From the NCBI RefSeq assembly GCF_014595955.1, contig NZ_JABVCF010000009.1:124001-188000 (forward strand): 64,000 nucleotides of DNA. Direction: 5' to 3'. Below the pieces are notes generated by a model. It was given only the letters and a program-made list of their open reading frames with translations, was not told where the DNA came from and ran no database searches. This DNA comes from Pseudaminobacter soli (ex Zhang et al. 2022) (GTDB lineage Bacteria > Pseudomonadota > Alphaproteobacteria > Rhizobiales > Rhizobiaceae). The translations under genes were made by a program, and so were the position numbers. This document shows, one piece after another, positions 1 to 8,549 of the stretch. Numbering within the stretch: position 1 is the stretch's first letter; the number at the start of each line of letters is the position of its first letter.

Positions 1-2
1 TC

Positions 3-215
3 GCGGGCGAAGGAGTGAAGTCGATGGCGGTGATAACCCCCGGCTTCTCGGCCGACTGCGTCGAAACGCTGGAGGAAATCGCCGACGAGGTCGCGGAGGT
101 TTTCCGCCATGCCGGCGGCGTCAACTTCGCCCACATACCCTGCCTGAACGACACCGCCGAAGGCATGAGCGTGATCGAGACGGTCGTGCGCCGCGAACTC
201 GCAGGCTGGATCTGA
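3..215 (+). CDS. hemH: Ferrochelatase, C-terminal end (partial)
   Basis: Only the last ~70 codons are in the window; the gene enters from the left edge. The sequence carries the ferrochelatase C-terminal pattern: [14 protein letters not shown], then [12 protein letters not shown] and a terminal VRRELAGW. In the family these follow the active-site region, and the enzyme inserts Fe2+ into protoporphyrin IX in the last step of haem synthesis at the inner membrane. The catalytic His and Glu lie outside the window, so activity cannot be judged. Confidence 0.85.
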   Translation, partial: AGEGVKSMAVITPGFSADCVETLEEIADEVAEVFRHAGGVNFAHIPCLNDTAEGMSVIETVVRRELAGWI

Positions 216-357
216 GCACCAGGGCGGAGCCTACATCACGCGTCGTTCCGGTGACCGGGGAGACCTGTCATTGCATAGTCTCGCCAACCAGTTAGACTGA
301 TTCCCGGCCGCTTCCCGGTGGGCTTGGCGGGAAGATGCAACGTTCAAGGGGGGAAGA

Positions 358-1311
358 ATGCCGTTCACCGGTTTTGATGTCGTCATACTGGTCCTGGTCG
401 TCCTGGTCCTGCTTGTCCTGTTCATGGGCATCAAGACGGTCGGACAGGGCTACAACTACACGGTCGAACGGTTCGGTCGGTACACCAGGACACTGACGCC
501 CGGACTCAACCTGATCATCCCCTTCATCGATCGCATCGGCGCCAAGATGAACATGATGGAGCAGGTGCTCGACGTCCCCACCCAGGAGGTGATCACCCGC
601 GACAACGCTACCGTCGCCGTGGACGCCGTCGCCTTCTACCAAGTGCTCAATGCCGCCCAGGCCGCCTATCAGGTCGCCAACCTGCAGGTCGCGATCCTGA
701 ACCTCACCATGACCAACATCCGCTCGGTGATGGGCTCGATGGATCTGGACGAACTCCTGTCCAACCGCGACGCCATCAACGACCGGCTGCTGCACATCGT
801 CGACGAAGCCGCAAATGTCTGGGGCCTCAAGGTCACGCGGGTCGAGATCAAGGACATCAATCCTCCCGCCAATCTGGTGGAGTCGATGGCCCGCCAGATG
901 ATGGCGGAGCGCAACAAGCGCGCGCAGATCCTCGAAGCCGAAGGCCTGAAGCAGGCGCAAGTGCTGGAGGCCGAAGGCCGCAGGGAGGCCGCCTTCCGCG
1001 ACGCCGAGGCACGCGAACGCGCGGCCGAGGCGGAGGCACGCGCGACCCAGGTGGTGTCAGATGCAATCGCCAACGGCGACGTCCAGGCGATCAACTACTT
1101 CGTCGCGCAGAAATACACCGAGGCACTCGGGAAGATCGCTTCCGCCGGCAACAGCAAGATCATATTGATGCCGTTCGAGGCCTCGTCCCTGATCGGAACG
1201 CTGGGCGGCATCGGTTCGATCGCTCGCGACATGTTCGGCAACGACGGAGGGTCTCCCGCACCCCGCTCGCCAGCCCGGCCGCCGCTGACGCGCCCGCCTG
1301 AGCAGAGGTAG
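358..1311 (+). CDS. SPFH/Band 7 (stomatin-paraslipin family) membrane protein
   Basis: 317 aa. One N-terminal hydrophobic segment (about residues 7-22) anchors the protein. It is followed by a Band 7 domain beginning [13 protein letters not shown] and then an Ala/Glu-rich coiled coil (about 180-230, [18 protein letters not shown]). The C-terminus is Pro/Arg-rich. A strong Shine-Dalgarno (AAGGGGGGAAG) precedes the ATG. SPFH proteins form oligomeric rings in membrane microdomains and are usually paired with an NfeD partner, exactly as here: the next gene begins 5 nt downstream. The paraslipin (QmcA-like) assignment rests on this pairing and on the length. Its physiological client is unknown. 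Confidence 0.9.
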   Translation: MPFTGFDVVILVLVVLVLLVLFMGIKTVGQGYNYTVERFGRYTRTLTPGLNLIIPFIDRIGAKMNMMEQVLDVPTQEVITRDNATVAVDAVAFYQVLNAAQAAYQVANLQVAILNLTMTNIRSVMGSMDLDELLSNRDAINDRLLHIVDEAANVWGLKVTRVEIKDINPPANLVESMARQMMAERNKRAQILEAEGLKQAQVLEAEGRREAAFRDAEARERAAEAEARATQVVSDAIANGDVQAINYFVAQKYTEALGKIASAGNSKIILMPFEASSLIGTLGGIGSIARDMFGNDGGSPAPRSPARPPLTRPPEQR

Positions 1312-1316
1312 GGAGA

Positions 1317-1778
1317 GTGCAAGTGCTGGAGTGGATGCTTGTCCAACTCGGGCCCTGGAACTGGATGGTTCTGGGGCTGGTGCTGCTGGCGCTCGAAATT
1401 CTCGTTCCGGGCGTCTTCCTGCTATGGATCGGCATCGCCGCCCTGGTGGTCGGCGCGATCTCGCTCATGCCCTGGCAGGCGGAAATATGGGTCTGGCAGG
1501 TGCAGGTCCTGGTGTTCCTGGTGCTTGCGCTGATCTCGGCCTATGTGGGGCGCAAGATCACCGCCGCGCAAACCACCACCGATCAGCCGCTGCTCAACCG
1601 ACGCGGCGAGCAACTCATCGGCCGCACCGCGACCCTGACGGAGCCGATCCTCGAGGGCCGCGGACGCATCAAGCTCGGCGACACCCTATGGCGGGTTTCC
1701 GGGCCCGACCTACCGGTCGGCACCCGGGTTATCGTCATCGCAGTCAATGATCTGGAACTGGTGGTGGCGCAAACCTGA
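1317..1778 (+). CDS. NfeD family membrane protein
   Basis: 153 aa with a GTG start 5 nt after the SPFH stop, so the two are almost certainly cotranscribed. The N-terminal two thirds are hydrophobic helices (about residues 15-35, 38-55, 60-78). The C-terminal ~65 residues form the soluble OB-fold of NfeD proteins (from LIGRTATLTEPI to LPVGTRVIVIAVNDLELVV). This is the short NfeD form without the ClpP-like protease domain. It is expected to sit in the inner membrane and bind the SPFH ring. Confidence 0.88.
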   Translation: MQVLEWMLVQLGPWNWMVLGLVLLALEILVPGVFLLWIGIAALVVGAISLMPWQAEIWVWQVQVLVFLVLALISAYVGRKITAAQTTTDQPLLNRRGEQLIGRTATLTEPILEGRGRIKLGDTLWRVSGPDLPVGTRVIVIAVNDLELVVAQT

Positions 1779-1799
1779 CCTGCGCGCTGGCCCGGATCG

Positions 1800-2798
1800 T
1801 CAGGCCGCGCCGACCTTGAGCAGATCGTGAAGATGCACGATCCCGACGACCTCGCGGTCCTCGACGACCACGAGCGCGGAAATGGATGCATTCTGGATCA
1901 TCTGAAGCGCCGAGGCCGCGAGCATATTGGGCTCAACGGTCTTCGGCTTGTGCGTCATCACCTGATCGACGGTCTTCGACGGCAGGTCCTGGTCGAACTG
2001 GCGGCGCAGGTCGCCATCGGTGATGATGCCCTGCAACTCGCCGTGGTCATCGAGGACGATCACGCAGCCGAAGCGCTTGGTCGACATCGCCCTGACGGCC
2101 TCGGTCATGTCGGTGCCCAGCTTCACCGACGGGATTTCGCTTCCCTGGTGCATGATGTCGCGGATCTTCGTCAGGCTGGCGCCGAGTTGCCCGCCCGGAT
2201 GGAAGGTGCGGAAATGATCGGGCGTGAAGCCGCGCATCTCCAGAAGCGCGATCGCCAGTGCGTCGCCGATGACCAGTTGCTGAAGCGCCGAGGTGGTCGG
2301 CGCCAGCCCGTGCGGGCAGGCCTCGGGCGCGGCGGGCAGGCAGATCACCACATCGGCGGCTCGCGCCAGTGTCGATTGATGGCGCGCCGTCACGCCGATC
2401 AGCGGGATCGAGAAACGGCGGGAATAGGCGATGATGCCCTTGAGCTCGTGCGATTCCCCCGACCAGGACATCGCGATGATCGCGTCATCGCGGGCGATCA
2501 TGCCGAGGTCGCCGTGATTGGCTTCAGCCGGATGCACGAAGAAGGCCGGCGTGCCGGTCGAAGCCAGCGTGGCGGCGATCTTCGAACCGATATGACCGCT
2601 CTTGCCCACGCCAGTGACGATCACGCGTCCAGTGATCGAGGAGATGATCTCCACCGCCTGGGAAAACGGCTCCGCGAGACCGTTCTGAAGAGCAGCGGCC
2701 AGCGATGCGAGGCCGGCCTGCTCGATGGATACGGTCCGAAGCGCGGATTCAGCCGACGACGAATGGTCCGTCAGCTTCTGCAGTTTCCCTAGCGGCAT
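1800..2798 (-). CDS. kdsD: KpsF/GutQ family D-arabinose-5-phosphate isomerase
   Basis: 332 aa, the usual length. A SIS domain comes first (about residues 45-180; GVGKSGHIGSKIAATLAST is the sugar-phosphate binding loop, followed by AMSWSGES). Two CBS domains follow (about 205-265 and 270-330; ITDGDLRR is typical). The enzyme converts ribulose-5-phosphate to arabinose-5-phosphate, the precursor of Kdo for LPS and capsule. The gene converges on nfeD and diverges from the outer-membrane barrel gene. Whether it is the housekeeping KdsD or a capsule-linked paralogue cannot be told from the sequence. Confidence 0.9.
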   Translation of the reverse strand: MPLGKLQKLTDHSSSAESALRTVSIEQAGLASLAAALQNGLAEPFSQAVEIISSITGRVIVTGVGKSGHIGSKIAATLASTGTPAFFVHPAEANHGDLGMIARDDAIIAMSWSGESHELKGIIAYSRRFSIPLIGVTARHQSTLARAADVVICLPAAPEACPHGLAPTTSALQQLVIGDALAIALLEMRGFTPDHFRTFHPGGQLGASLTKIRDIMHQGSEIPSVKLGTDMTEAVRAMSTKRFGCVIVLDDHGELQGIITDGDLRRQFDQDLPSKTVDQVMTHKPKTVEPNMLAASALQMIQNASISALVVVEDREVVGIVHLHDLLKVGAA

Positions 2799-3185
2799 GC
2801 ACCCTCTCAGTACGACTTAGTCCCCAAGCTCTCCCATACGCCAGATGTGGAGTTGCTGCCAGTAAACTAGTCTAACTTCTTGTTAGCAACTGCGGACTTT
2901 CTGGTCCTACGCGCACCATTGACCGATGCGTTCAAGGCACACCATCCGATTCATTGTTTCATCTGTCGTTCCAGCACCCTCGGCGTGAGCTTACGAGTTT
3001 TGGCCGAATTGGCTCAGACTGCGGGCTCCGCTGTCTCTTAACTTGTCGATGGGGCCGAGGCGTCCATCGCTTCCGAGCTACCGCGTGCGACCTCCCCCGA
3101 CCTCATCCTCTATGGATGATTTAAACCGCTGTTAACCACCCTCCTTTACGGTCCGGTAACCACGGCGCTCGCGCCGCAACATCAT
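2799..3185. other. Intergenic region between divergent kdsD and barrel genes
   Basis: About 390 bp with no convincing ORF. The right-hand part carries a CtrA-like box (3121-3136, listed separately). The region contains AT-rich patches near 2865-2895 that could be promoter elements for the leftward gene, but no clear -35/-10 pair stands out. Confidence 0.5.
3121..3136 (+). promoter_or_regulatory. CtrA-like binding box
   Basis: TTAA-N7-TTAAC (TTAAACCGCTGTTAAC) matches the consensus for the alphaproteobacterial cell-cycle regulator CtrA (TTAA-N7-TTAA). It lies about 50-65 nt upstream of the barrel gene start, a plausible position for promoter control. A single 8-base match can occur by chance, so this is a candidate only. 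Confidence 0.5.
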
Positions 3186-4862
3186 TTGGAAGTCATGCCG
3201 CCGGTTCGAAACCAGCCACTCAACAGCCTGCGGGCACCGGCGCTCGGCGTACTCCTCGCTGCGGCAGCGGGTACCGCACCTGTTCTGCCGGCCATCGCTC
3301 AAGAGACGCCGACCCTGCGCGGGGGGCTATCGCAAGGGAACTCGGCCCGCCCGGCGGCTGAGGCGAGCGGAGCAATTCCGGTGCCCTACGAGCCCGCGAG
3401 TGCAGGTGCCGTTCCGGCGGATTCCTCGACTTCCGACGGCAGTCTGTTCGGGCAACGCGACGACGCGCGCAGCGCCTTCTCGGACAATACTCCCACGCCA
3501 ACGCGCCGGCCCTCCACTGCAGCCGCCCGGGACAGAGAACGGGCACGACTGAACAGCGCCGAGACGGCAGTTGAAGGTTCCGAGCAGCCTGCACCGGAAG
3601 ACACCGGCCGGCAGGCCACGGCGATCGTCCGGACACCGCCGGTTGGATCTGTCGAGAAGATCGGCCCTCCTGAAGGCACCGGGCGACTCGACGCCATCCA
3701 GGACCTCGATCCCACCAACCCCGAAGACAACCCATTCGCCCCGCTCGGTCTGCGGGTCGGCACCTTCATTTTGCGGCCCTCGCTCGAGCAGGGGCTGACC
3801 TATACGACGAATGCCGATTACAGCCCGAACGGTACGGATGCCCTGCTCTCGGAGACGACGTTGCGGCTCAACGCGATCTCCGACTGGAGCGAGCATTCGG
3901 CCTCGCTCGACGCCTACGGCACCTTCCGCGACTCGCTGTCCGGCTACGATCTGAGGGAGACCAGTGCCGGAGCGCTGGCGGCGCTCAATCTGGACCTCGG
4001 CGAAGAGACGCGGGCGCGGACCACGCTGGAGTACGAGCGCGCACCCGAGACAGCATCCTCTCCGGTCACGATCGAGGGTACCGTGTCGGAGCCGATCCGC
4101 CAGACATTCAGTGGGAGCATCGGGCTGGAGAGAGAAGTCGGGAGGGCGCTCTTTGGCGCCACAGGCCGCATCGAACACGACCGATACGGCGACGCGGAAC
4201 TGTCGAACGGGGACTCGCTGTCGCAGGAGGACAGGAATTCCACCCTCGCGACGTTGTCCCTGCGTGCCGGATACGAGATCTCGCCAGTGCTTGCTCCGTT
4301 TGTCGAGGGCGAAGTGGGCCGCCGCTTTTATCAGCAGGAGACCGACGGCGCCGGCTTCGAGCGTTCATCCGATCGGCTCGGCGCCCGTGCCGGTCTGGCG
4401 GTAGACCTTGGCGAGAAGCTGAGTGGCGAAATTTCCGGCGGCTGGATCCGCGAACAATTCGACGATGACCGTCTCGCGCCGATCGAGGGTCCGACATTGA
4501 ACGCCCTGATCACTTGGTCGCCCGAACGCGAAACGACCGTCGTTGCATCAGCTTCCACCACCGTCGAAGGCACGACCAATGCTGGCGAAAGCGGATCGAT
4601 CCTTCACTCGGGAGAGATCTCCCTCGAACGTCAAGTCCGTTCCAACCTCACCGCGAATGGGATGATTGGCGCGGGCTATCGCGACTACTCGGGCAGCACC
4701 TCGCACGACTTCCTGTTCAACGCTCAGGTCGGCGCGACCTGGTGGCTGAACCGCTATACCGGGATCACCGGCAGACTCCGTCACGAGAGCCTGCGCAGCA
4801 ACATCGAGGGACGCGACTACGATGCGAGCAGCGTCTTCCTGGGAATGACGCTGCAACGCTAG
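3186..4862 (+). CDS. Outer-membrane beta-barrel protein
   Basis: 558 aa from a TTG start; an ATG at 3195 (MPPVRNQ) is an equally plausible start. The N-terminus is a Sec signal (basic start, hydrophobic LGVLLAAAAGTAPVLPAIAQ, cleavage near AIA/AQE). A Pro/Ala/Ser-rich linker follows to about residue 185. The C-terminal ~370 residues show alternating amphipathic beta strands rich in Gly, Tyr, Thr and Arg (for example LRAGYEISPVLAPFVEGEV), ending SVFLGMTLQR. This is the build of rhizobial outer-membrane beta-barrel proteins of unknown role. Its neighbours (kdsD, galU) belong to surface polysaccharide precursor supply, so export or anchoring of polysaccharide is possible but unproven. Confidence 0.8.
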   Translation: MEVMPPVRNQPLNSLRAPALGVLLAAAAGTAPVLPAIAQETPTLRGGLSQGNSARPAAEASGAIPVPYEPASAGAVPADSSTSDGSLFGQRDDARSAFSDNTPTPTRRPSTAAARDRERARLNSAETAVEGSEQPAPEDTGRQATAIVRTPPVGSVEKIGPPEGTGRLDAIQDLDPTNPEDNPFAPLGLRVGTFILRPSLEQGLTYTTNADYSPNGTDALLSETTLRLNAISDWSEHSASLDAYGTFRDSLSGYDLRETSAGALAALNLDLGEETRARTTLEYERAPETASSPVTIEGTVSEPIRQTFSGSIGLEREVGRALFGATGRIEHDRYGDAELSNGDSLSQEDRNSTLATLSLRAGYEISPVLAPFVEGEVGRRFYQQETDGAGFERSSDRLGARAGLAVDLGEKLSGEISGGWIREQFDDDRLAPIEGPTLNALITWSPERETTVVASASTTVEGTTNAGESGSILHSGEISLERQVRSNLTANGMIGAGYRDYSGSTSHDFLFNAQVGATWWLNRYTGITGRLRHESLRSNIEGRDYDASSVFLGMTLQR

Positions 4863-4872
4863 GCTTCGCGAT

Positions 4873-5775
4873 CTACTCGGCAGCCTTGGGCCTTGCGGGC
4901 TCCAGGTTCGCGATCTGGCGCTCGAGCATGGCGAGCACGTTGGCGCGCATCTCGGCGTGGGCAAGCGAGAAGGCGATGTTCGCCTCGACGAAGCCCTCCG
5001 GCGACCCACAGTCGTAGGTGCTGCCTCGGTAGTGATAGCCGAAGAAGGGCTGCTCCCTCACCAGCTTCAGCATCGCGTCGGTAAGTTGGATCTCGTTTCC
5101 GGCGCCTGTCTCCTGGCTGGCGAGCACATCGAAGATCTCCGGCTGGAGGATATAGCGGCCGTTAATGTAGAGGTTTGATGGCGCCGTGCCCGGCTTGGGC
5201 TTCTCGACCATTCCGGTGATCTCGAACCCGGTCTCGACCGGCCGGCCCTTACCTACGATGCCATATTTGTGCGCTTCGGCGGGGTCGCACTCCTGGACGG
5301 CGATGATGTTGTTTCCAGTATGGTTATAAAGATCGACCATGCCCTTCAGACAGCTCTTGTCGGACTGCATGATCATGTCTGGCAGAAGGACCGCGAACGG
5401 CTCGTCCCCAACGAGATCGCGCGCGCACCAGACCGCGTGGCCGAGGCCGAGAGGAACCTGCTGTCGCGTGAAGCTGGTCTGGCCCGGTCCCGGCTGCAAC
5501 TTCTTCAGGTACTCCAACTGACCTGTCTTTCCGCGCTGCTCGAGCGTGTCGTAGAGCTCGAACTGGAGGTCGAAGTGGTCCTCGATCACGGCCTTGTTGC
5601 GGCCCGTGACGAAGATAAAGTGCTCGATGCCGGCTTCCCGCGCCTCATCCACCACATACTGGATGACTGGGCGGTCCACGACCGTCAGCATCTCCTTCGG
5701 GATCGATTTCGTGGCGGGGAGAAACCGGGTGCCGAGGCCCGCGACAGGAAAGACAGCTTTTCTGACTCGTTTCAT
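4873..5775 (-). CDS. galU: UTP-glucose-1-phosphate uridylyltransferase
   Basis: 300 aa, full length. The nucleotide-binding signature [18 protein letters not shown] is at residues 14-31, with [17 protein letters not shown] and EKP motifs following in the usual order. It makes UDP-glucose from UTP and glucose-1-phosphate for exopolysaccharide, glucans and LPS; the rhizobial orthologue is often named exoN. It converges on the barrel gene, leaving only 10 nt between the two stops, and diverges from the transglycosylase gene. Confidence 0.95.
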   Translation of the reverse strand: MKRVRKAVFPVAGLGTRFLPATKSIPKEMLTVVDRPVIQYVVDEAREAGIEHFIFVTGRNKAVIEDHFDLQFELYDTLEQRGKTGQLEYLKKLQPGPGQTSFTRQQVPLGLGHAVWCARDLVGDEPFAVLLPDMIMQSDKSCLKGMVDLYNHTGNNIIAVQECDPAEAHKYGIVGKGRPVETGFEITGMVEKPKPGTAPSNLYINGRYILQPEIFDVLASQETGAGNEIQLTDAMLKLVREQPFFGYHYRGSTYDCGSPEGFVEANIAFSLAHAEMRANVLAMLERQIANLEPARPKAAE

Positions 5776-5983
5776 GGGCAGGAGATATCCGTTTCGAAAG
5801 GAGAATGCCTGGGACAGGCAGACATTTTCATGCCGGATTTAGACGATAATCCAACACCAACAACAAGGGGCATCGCCTTCAAACAAGGCGTCATGAATTT
5901 GGTTCCGGGGACCCCATGGTAAACCGATTGCTAACTCTCCCTGGTGCTGAATGAGTCTTCCACGTCCCGAACTGGAGGAACAC

Positions 5984-7210
5984 ATGCTCGTTCGCACACT
6001 CTCGAGGCGCTTTTCGGGCGCGGTTGCGGCTGCCGGCCTTTTTTTGGCTGTCATCGCATCCGGCAACCCTGCACATGCCGATGCCGGATTCAAGCAATGG
6101 GTGGCCGGATTCCGCGCAACGGCCGCGCAGAGCGGAATTTCCAGGTCGACCTACGATCGCGCGTTTCGTGGTGTCGACAGCCCCGACCTGGAAGTGATCG
6201 AGAAGGCCCGCTACCAGCCGGAATTCACCGCGCCGGTCTGGGACTATTTCGACAATCGGGTGAACGAGCACTCGGTGGCGGTTGGCCGCCAAATGGCACA
6301 GAAATGGAAGCCCTGGCTGGACAGGATCGAGGCGAAGTACGGCGTTGATCGCCACATCCTCCTCGCCATCTGGTCGATGGAATCGAACTACGGCGAGATC
6401 CTGAAGAACGACCGCGTGATGCGCAATGTCGTCCGCTCACTGGCGACGCTCGCCTATGCGGACCAGAGACGCGCCAAGTTCGCCCGCACCCAGTTGATCG
6501 CAGCCCTCAAGATCTTGCAGTCCGGCGACATTGATGAGAGCCATCTCACCGGCTCCTGGGCGGGCGCGATGGGCCATACGCAATTTATCCCGACCTCTTA
6601 TCAGGCCTACGCGGTCGACATCGACGGCAACGGCAAGCGCGACATCTGGAACTCCGTTCCCGATGCGCTGGCGACCGCCGCGAACCTACTGAGGAAGAAT
6701 GGCTGGCAAACGGGCAGAACGTGGGGATACGAGGTGAGCCTACCCGCTGGACGCAAGTTCCCGAGCGGTTCGGTGTCCCTTGCCAAATGGGCCGAGATGG
6801 GGGTGACGCGCCCAAGCGGCAAGCGGTTTACGAACCCTGCCGAGAACGCCGTGCTCAAGGTGCCGGACGGCCGCGGGGGGCCTGCGTTCCTGATGACGCG
6901 CAACTTCTTCGTCCTCAAGAAGTATAACAATGCCGACAAATATGCCCTTGCAGTAGGCCTGCTGGCCGATCAAATTGCTGGTTATGGGCAGCTTGCCCGC
7001 GATTGGCAGCGGCCCTTCACCAGGTTGAGCTACGACGAGAAGCTTGAACTGCAGCAGAGGCTTTCCGCTCATGGCTACTACGACGGTAAGGCCGACGGAA
7101 AGATCGGCGAGGGATCGAAATCGGCGATCAAGGCGTTTCAGGTCCAGGCAGGATTGAGCCCGGACGGCCACCCGAGCTTGGAAGTGCTGCAGTCGCTCCG
7201 ACAGAGATAG
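5984..7210 (+). CDS. Lytic murein transglycosylase, MltB-type with peptidoglycan-binding domain
   Basis: 408 aa from the ATG at 5984, chosen because GGAGG sits 6 nt upstream; an in-frame start at 5951 lacks a comparable site. A signal peptide ends near PAHAD. The SLT_2/MltB catalytic domain follows, with the catalytic Glu in WSMESNYGE and the conserved GAMGHTQFIPTSYQAYA. The last ~60 residues are a PG_binding_1 domain (LQQRLSAHGYYDGKADGKIG). The enzyme cleaves the MurNAc-GlcNAc bond to 1,6-anhydro products in the periplasm. No lipobox is present, so it should be soluble. Confidence 0.93.
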   Translation: MLVRTLSRRFSGAVAAAGLFLAVIASGNPAHADAGFKQWVAGFRATAAQSGISRSTYDRAFRGVDSPDLEVIEKARYQPEFTAPVWDYFDNRVNEHSVAVGRQMAQKWKPWLDRIEAKYGVDRHILLAIWSMESNYGEILKNDRVMRNVVRSLATLAYADQRRAKFARTQLIAALKILQSGDIDESHLTGSWAGAMGHTQFIPTSYQAYAVDIDGNGKRDIWNSVPDALATAANLLRKNGWQTGRTWGYEVSLPAGRKFPSGSVSLAKWAEMGVTRPSGKRFTNPAENAVLKVPDGRGGPAFLMTRNFFVLKKYNNADKYALAVGLLADQIAGYGQLARDWQRPFTRLSYDEKLELQQRLSAHGYYDGKADGKIGEGSKSAIKAFQVQAGLSPDGHPSLEVLQSLRQR

Positions 7211-7220
7211 CGAGAGCATA

Positions 7221-8531
7221 TTGAAGCCACGCAGATGCTACGCAGCGTGCCTGCTCGTGTTCGCGACGCTTGCGTTCGCGACCGGCAGCATGCTCGTGGC
7301 ATCGACGCCGCCCGCCTGGTCGCAGGACTCCCGCCCCTGGTTTCTGAGAGGCCTGCTCTCTCCCTTCTTCCCGCAGCGGCAGAGATACCCTGAAGCATAC
7401 CCGCCGCCGGGTTATGAAGCGCCTGCACAGCCGCCAAGAACCGTCAGACCCAAGAGGACCGTTCGAGAGCGGCCGTCGAAGCCCCAGCCACAAAGTGGCC
7501 CGTCCGCAAACAGCGGCCGCTCCGCAGTCAAGCGAATCGTCGAGCCGGAAGTCGCGATCCAGCCCAAGGCGCCGGATGCCAAGGTCGTGCTCGTGGTCGG
7601 CGATTTCCTGGCGACCAGCCTGGCCGAAGGCCTGGACGCGGTTTTCGCGGAGAACCCTAAGGTCAAGATCGTGGATCGCTCGAAGGGTTCCTCCGGTTTT
7701 GTGCGTCTAGACCGCTTCGATTGGCCGGACAAGATCTCGGAGATCATCCAGGAGGAGAAACCGCAGGCGGTCGTCGTTCTCATAGGCGCCAACGACCGGC
7801 AGCAGATGCGAATTGCGGAAGCGCGCGAAACGCTGCGCAACGAAGCCTGGCTTCGGGAATACACCGCCCGCGCAGCCAATTTCGCCAGCGCCGTCTATGC
7901 GACGAAGGCTCCTCTCGTCTGGGTCGGAGCTACGCCTTTCCGGTCGCCCAAGGCTTCTGCCGACATGCTGGCCTTCAACGAGATCTTCCGCAAGGTATCG
8001 GCCGATGTTGATGCGGAGTTCGTGGACGTCTGGGAGGGTTTTGTCGACGAGAATGGCGCTTTCGTCACGCACGGGCCTGATGTCGCCGGCCAGCAGGTCC
8101 GCCTGCGTACCGGGGACGGTGTCAACTTGACCCGCGCCGGCGAGCGAAAGCTAGCGTTTTACACAGAGAAGGCGCTCAAGCGCCTCCTCGGAGAAGCAGG
8201 CCGGCTTTCCCCCGCAAACCCGGGCATGAACATGCCTTCGGCTGGTTCGCCCGGAGCCCAGATGCCCCTCGACCGGACGGTGCCGGTTTCGCTTAGCGAT
8301 CCAGAACTGGACGGCGGATCGGACCTCTTGGGCGCGGTAGCCTCTGCGCCTCAAAAGCCGAACTCCGATGGGAAGGCAATTCCCGGTGTGGCGCCTGCCT
8401 CGGTAGCCGGTCGTGCGGACAATTTTTCCTGGCCTTCGGAACCCAACTCCGGGCCGTTGCGCAGTACGATCCCGTCTACTTCGCCCTCTGCAGAAACTGC
8501 AGCACCCGCCGCCGCGCCGGCAGCTCATTAG
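7221..8531 (+). CDS. DUF459 SGNH-hydrolase-like periplasmic protein
   Basis: 436 aa from a TTG start 10 nt after the transglycosylase, so probably cotranscribed. A signal peptide (LLVFATLAFATGSMLVAS) is followed by a Pro/Arg-rich stretch, then an SGNH-like domain (about 115-330). Block III is clear (VVLIGANDRQ) and the C-terminal block has DGVNLTRAGERKLAFYTEKA. Block I reads VVGDFLATSLAEGL, so the usual nucleophilic Ser of GDS is Phe. The C-terminal 100 residues are low-complexity Pro/Ala/Ser. A role in peptidoglycan or polysaccharide O-acyl turnover is inferred from the neighbour only. Confidence 0.8.
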   Translation: MKPRRCYAACLLVFATLAFATGSMLVASTPPAWSQDSRPWFLRGLLSPFFPQRQRYPEAYPPPGYEAPAQPPRTVRPKRTVRERPSKPQPQSGPSANSGRSAVKRIVEPEVAIQPKAPDAKVVLVVGDFLATSLAEGLDAVFAENPKVKIVDRSKGSSGFVRLDRFDWPDKISEIIQEEKPQAVVVLIGANDRQQMRIAEARETLRNEAWLREYTARAANFASAVYATKAPLVWVGATPFRSPKASADMLAFNEIFRKVSADVDAEFVDVWEGFVDENGAFVTHGPDVAGQQVRLRTGDGVNLTRAGERKLAFYTEKALKRLLGEAGRLSPANPGMNMPSAGSPGAQMPLDRTVPVSLSDPELDGGSDLLGAVASAPQKPNSDGKAIPGVAPASVAGRADNFSWPSEPNSGPLRSTIPSTSPSAETAAPAAAPAAH

Positions 8532-8549
8532 ACCGAGCCGCCTGTCGCG

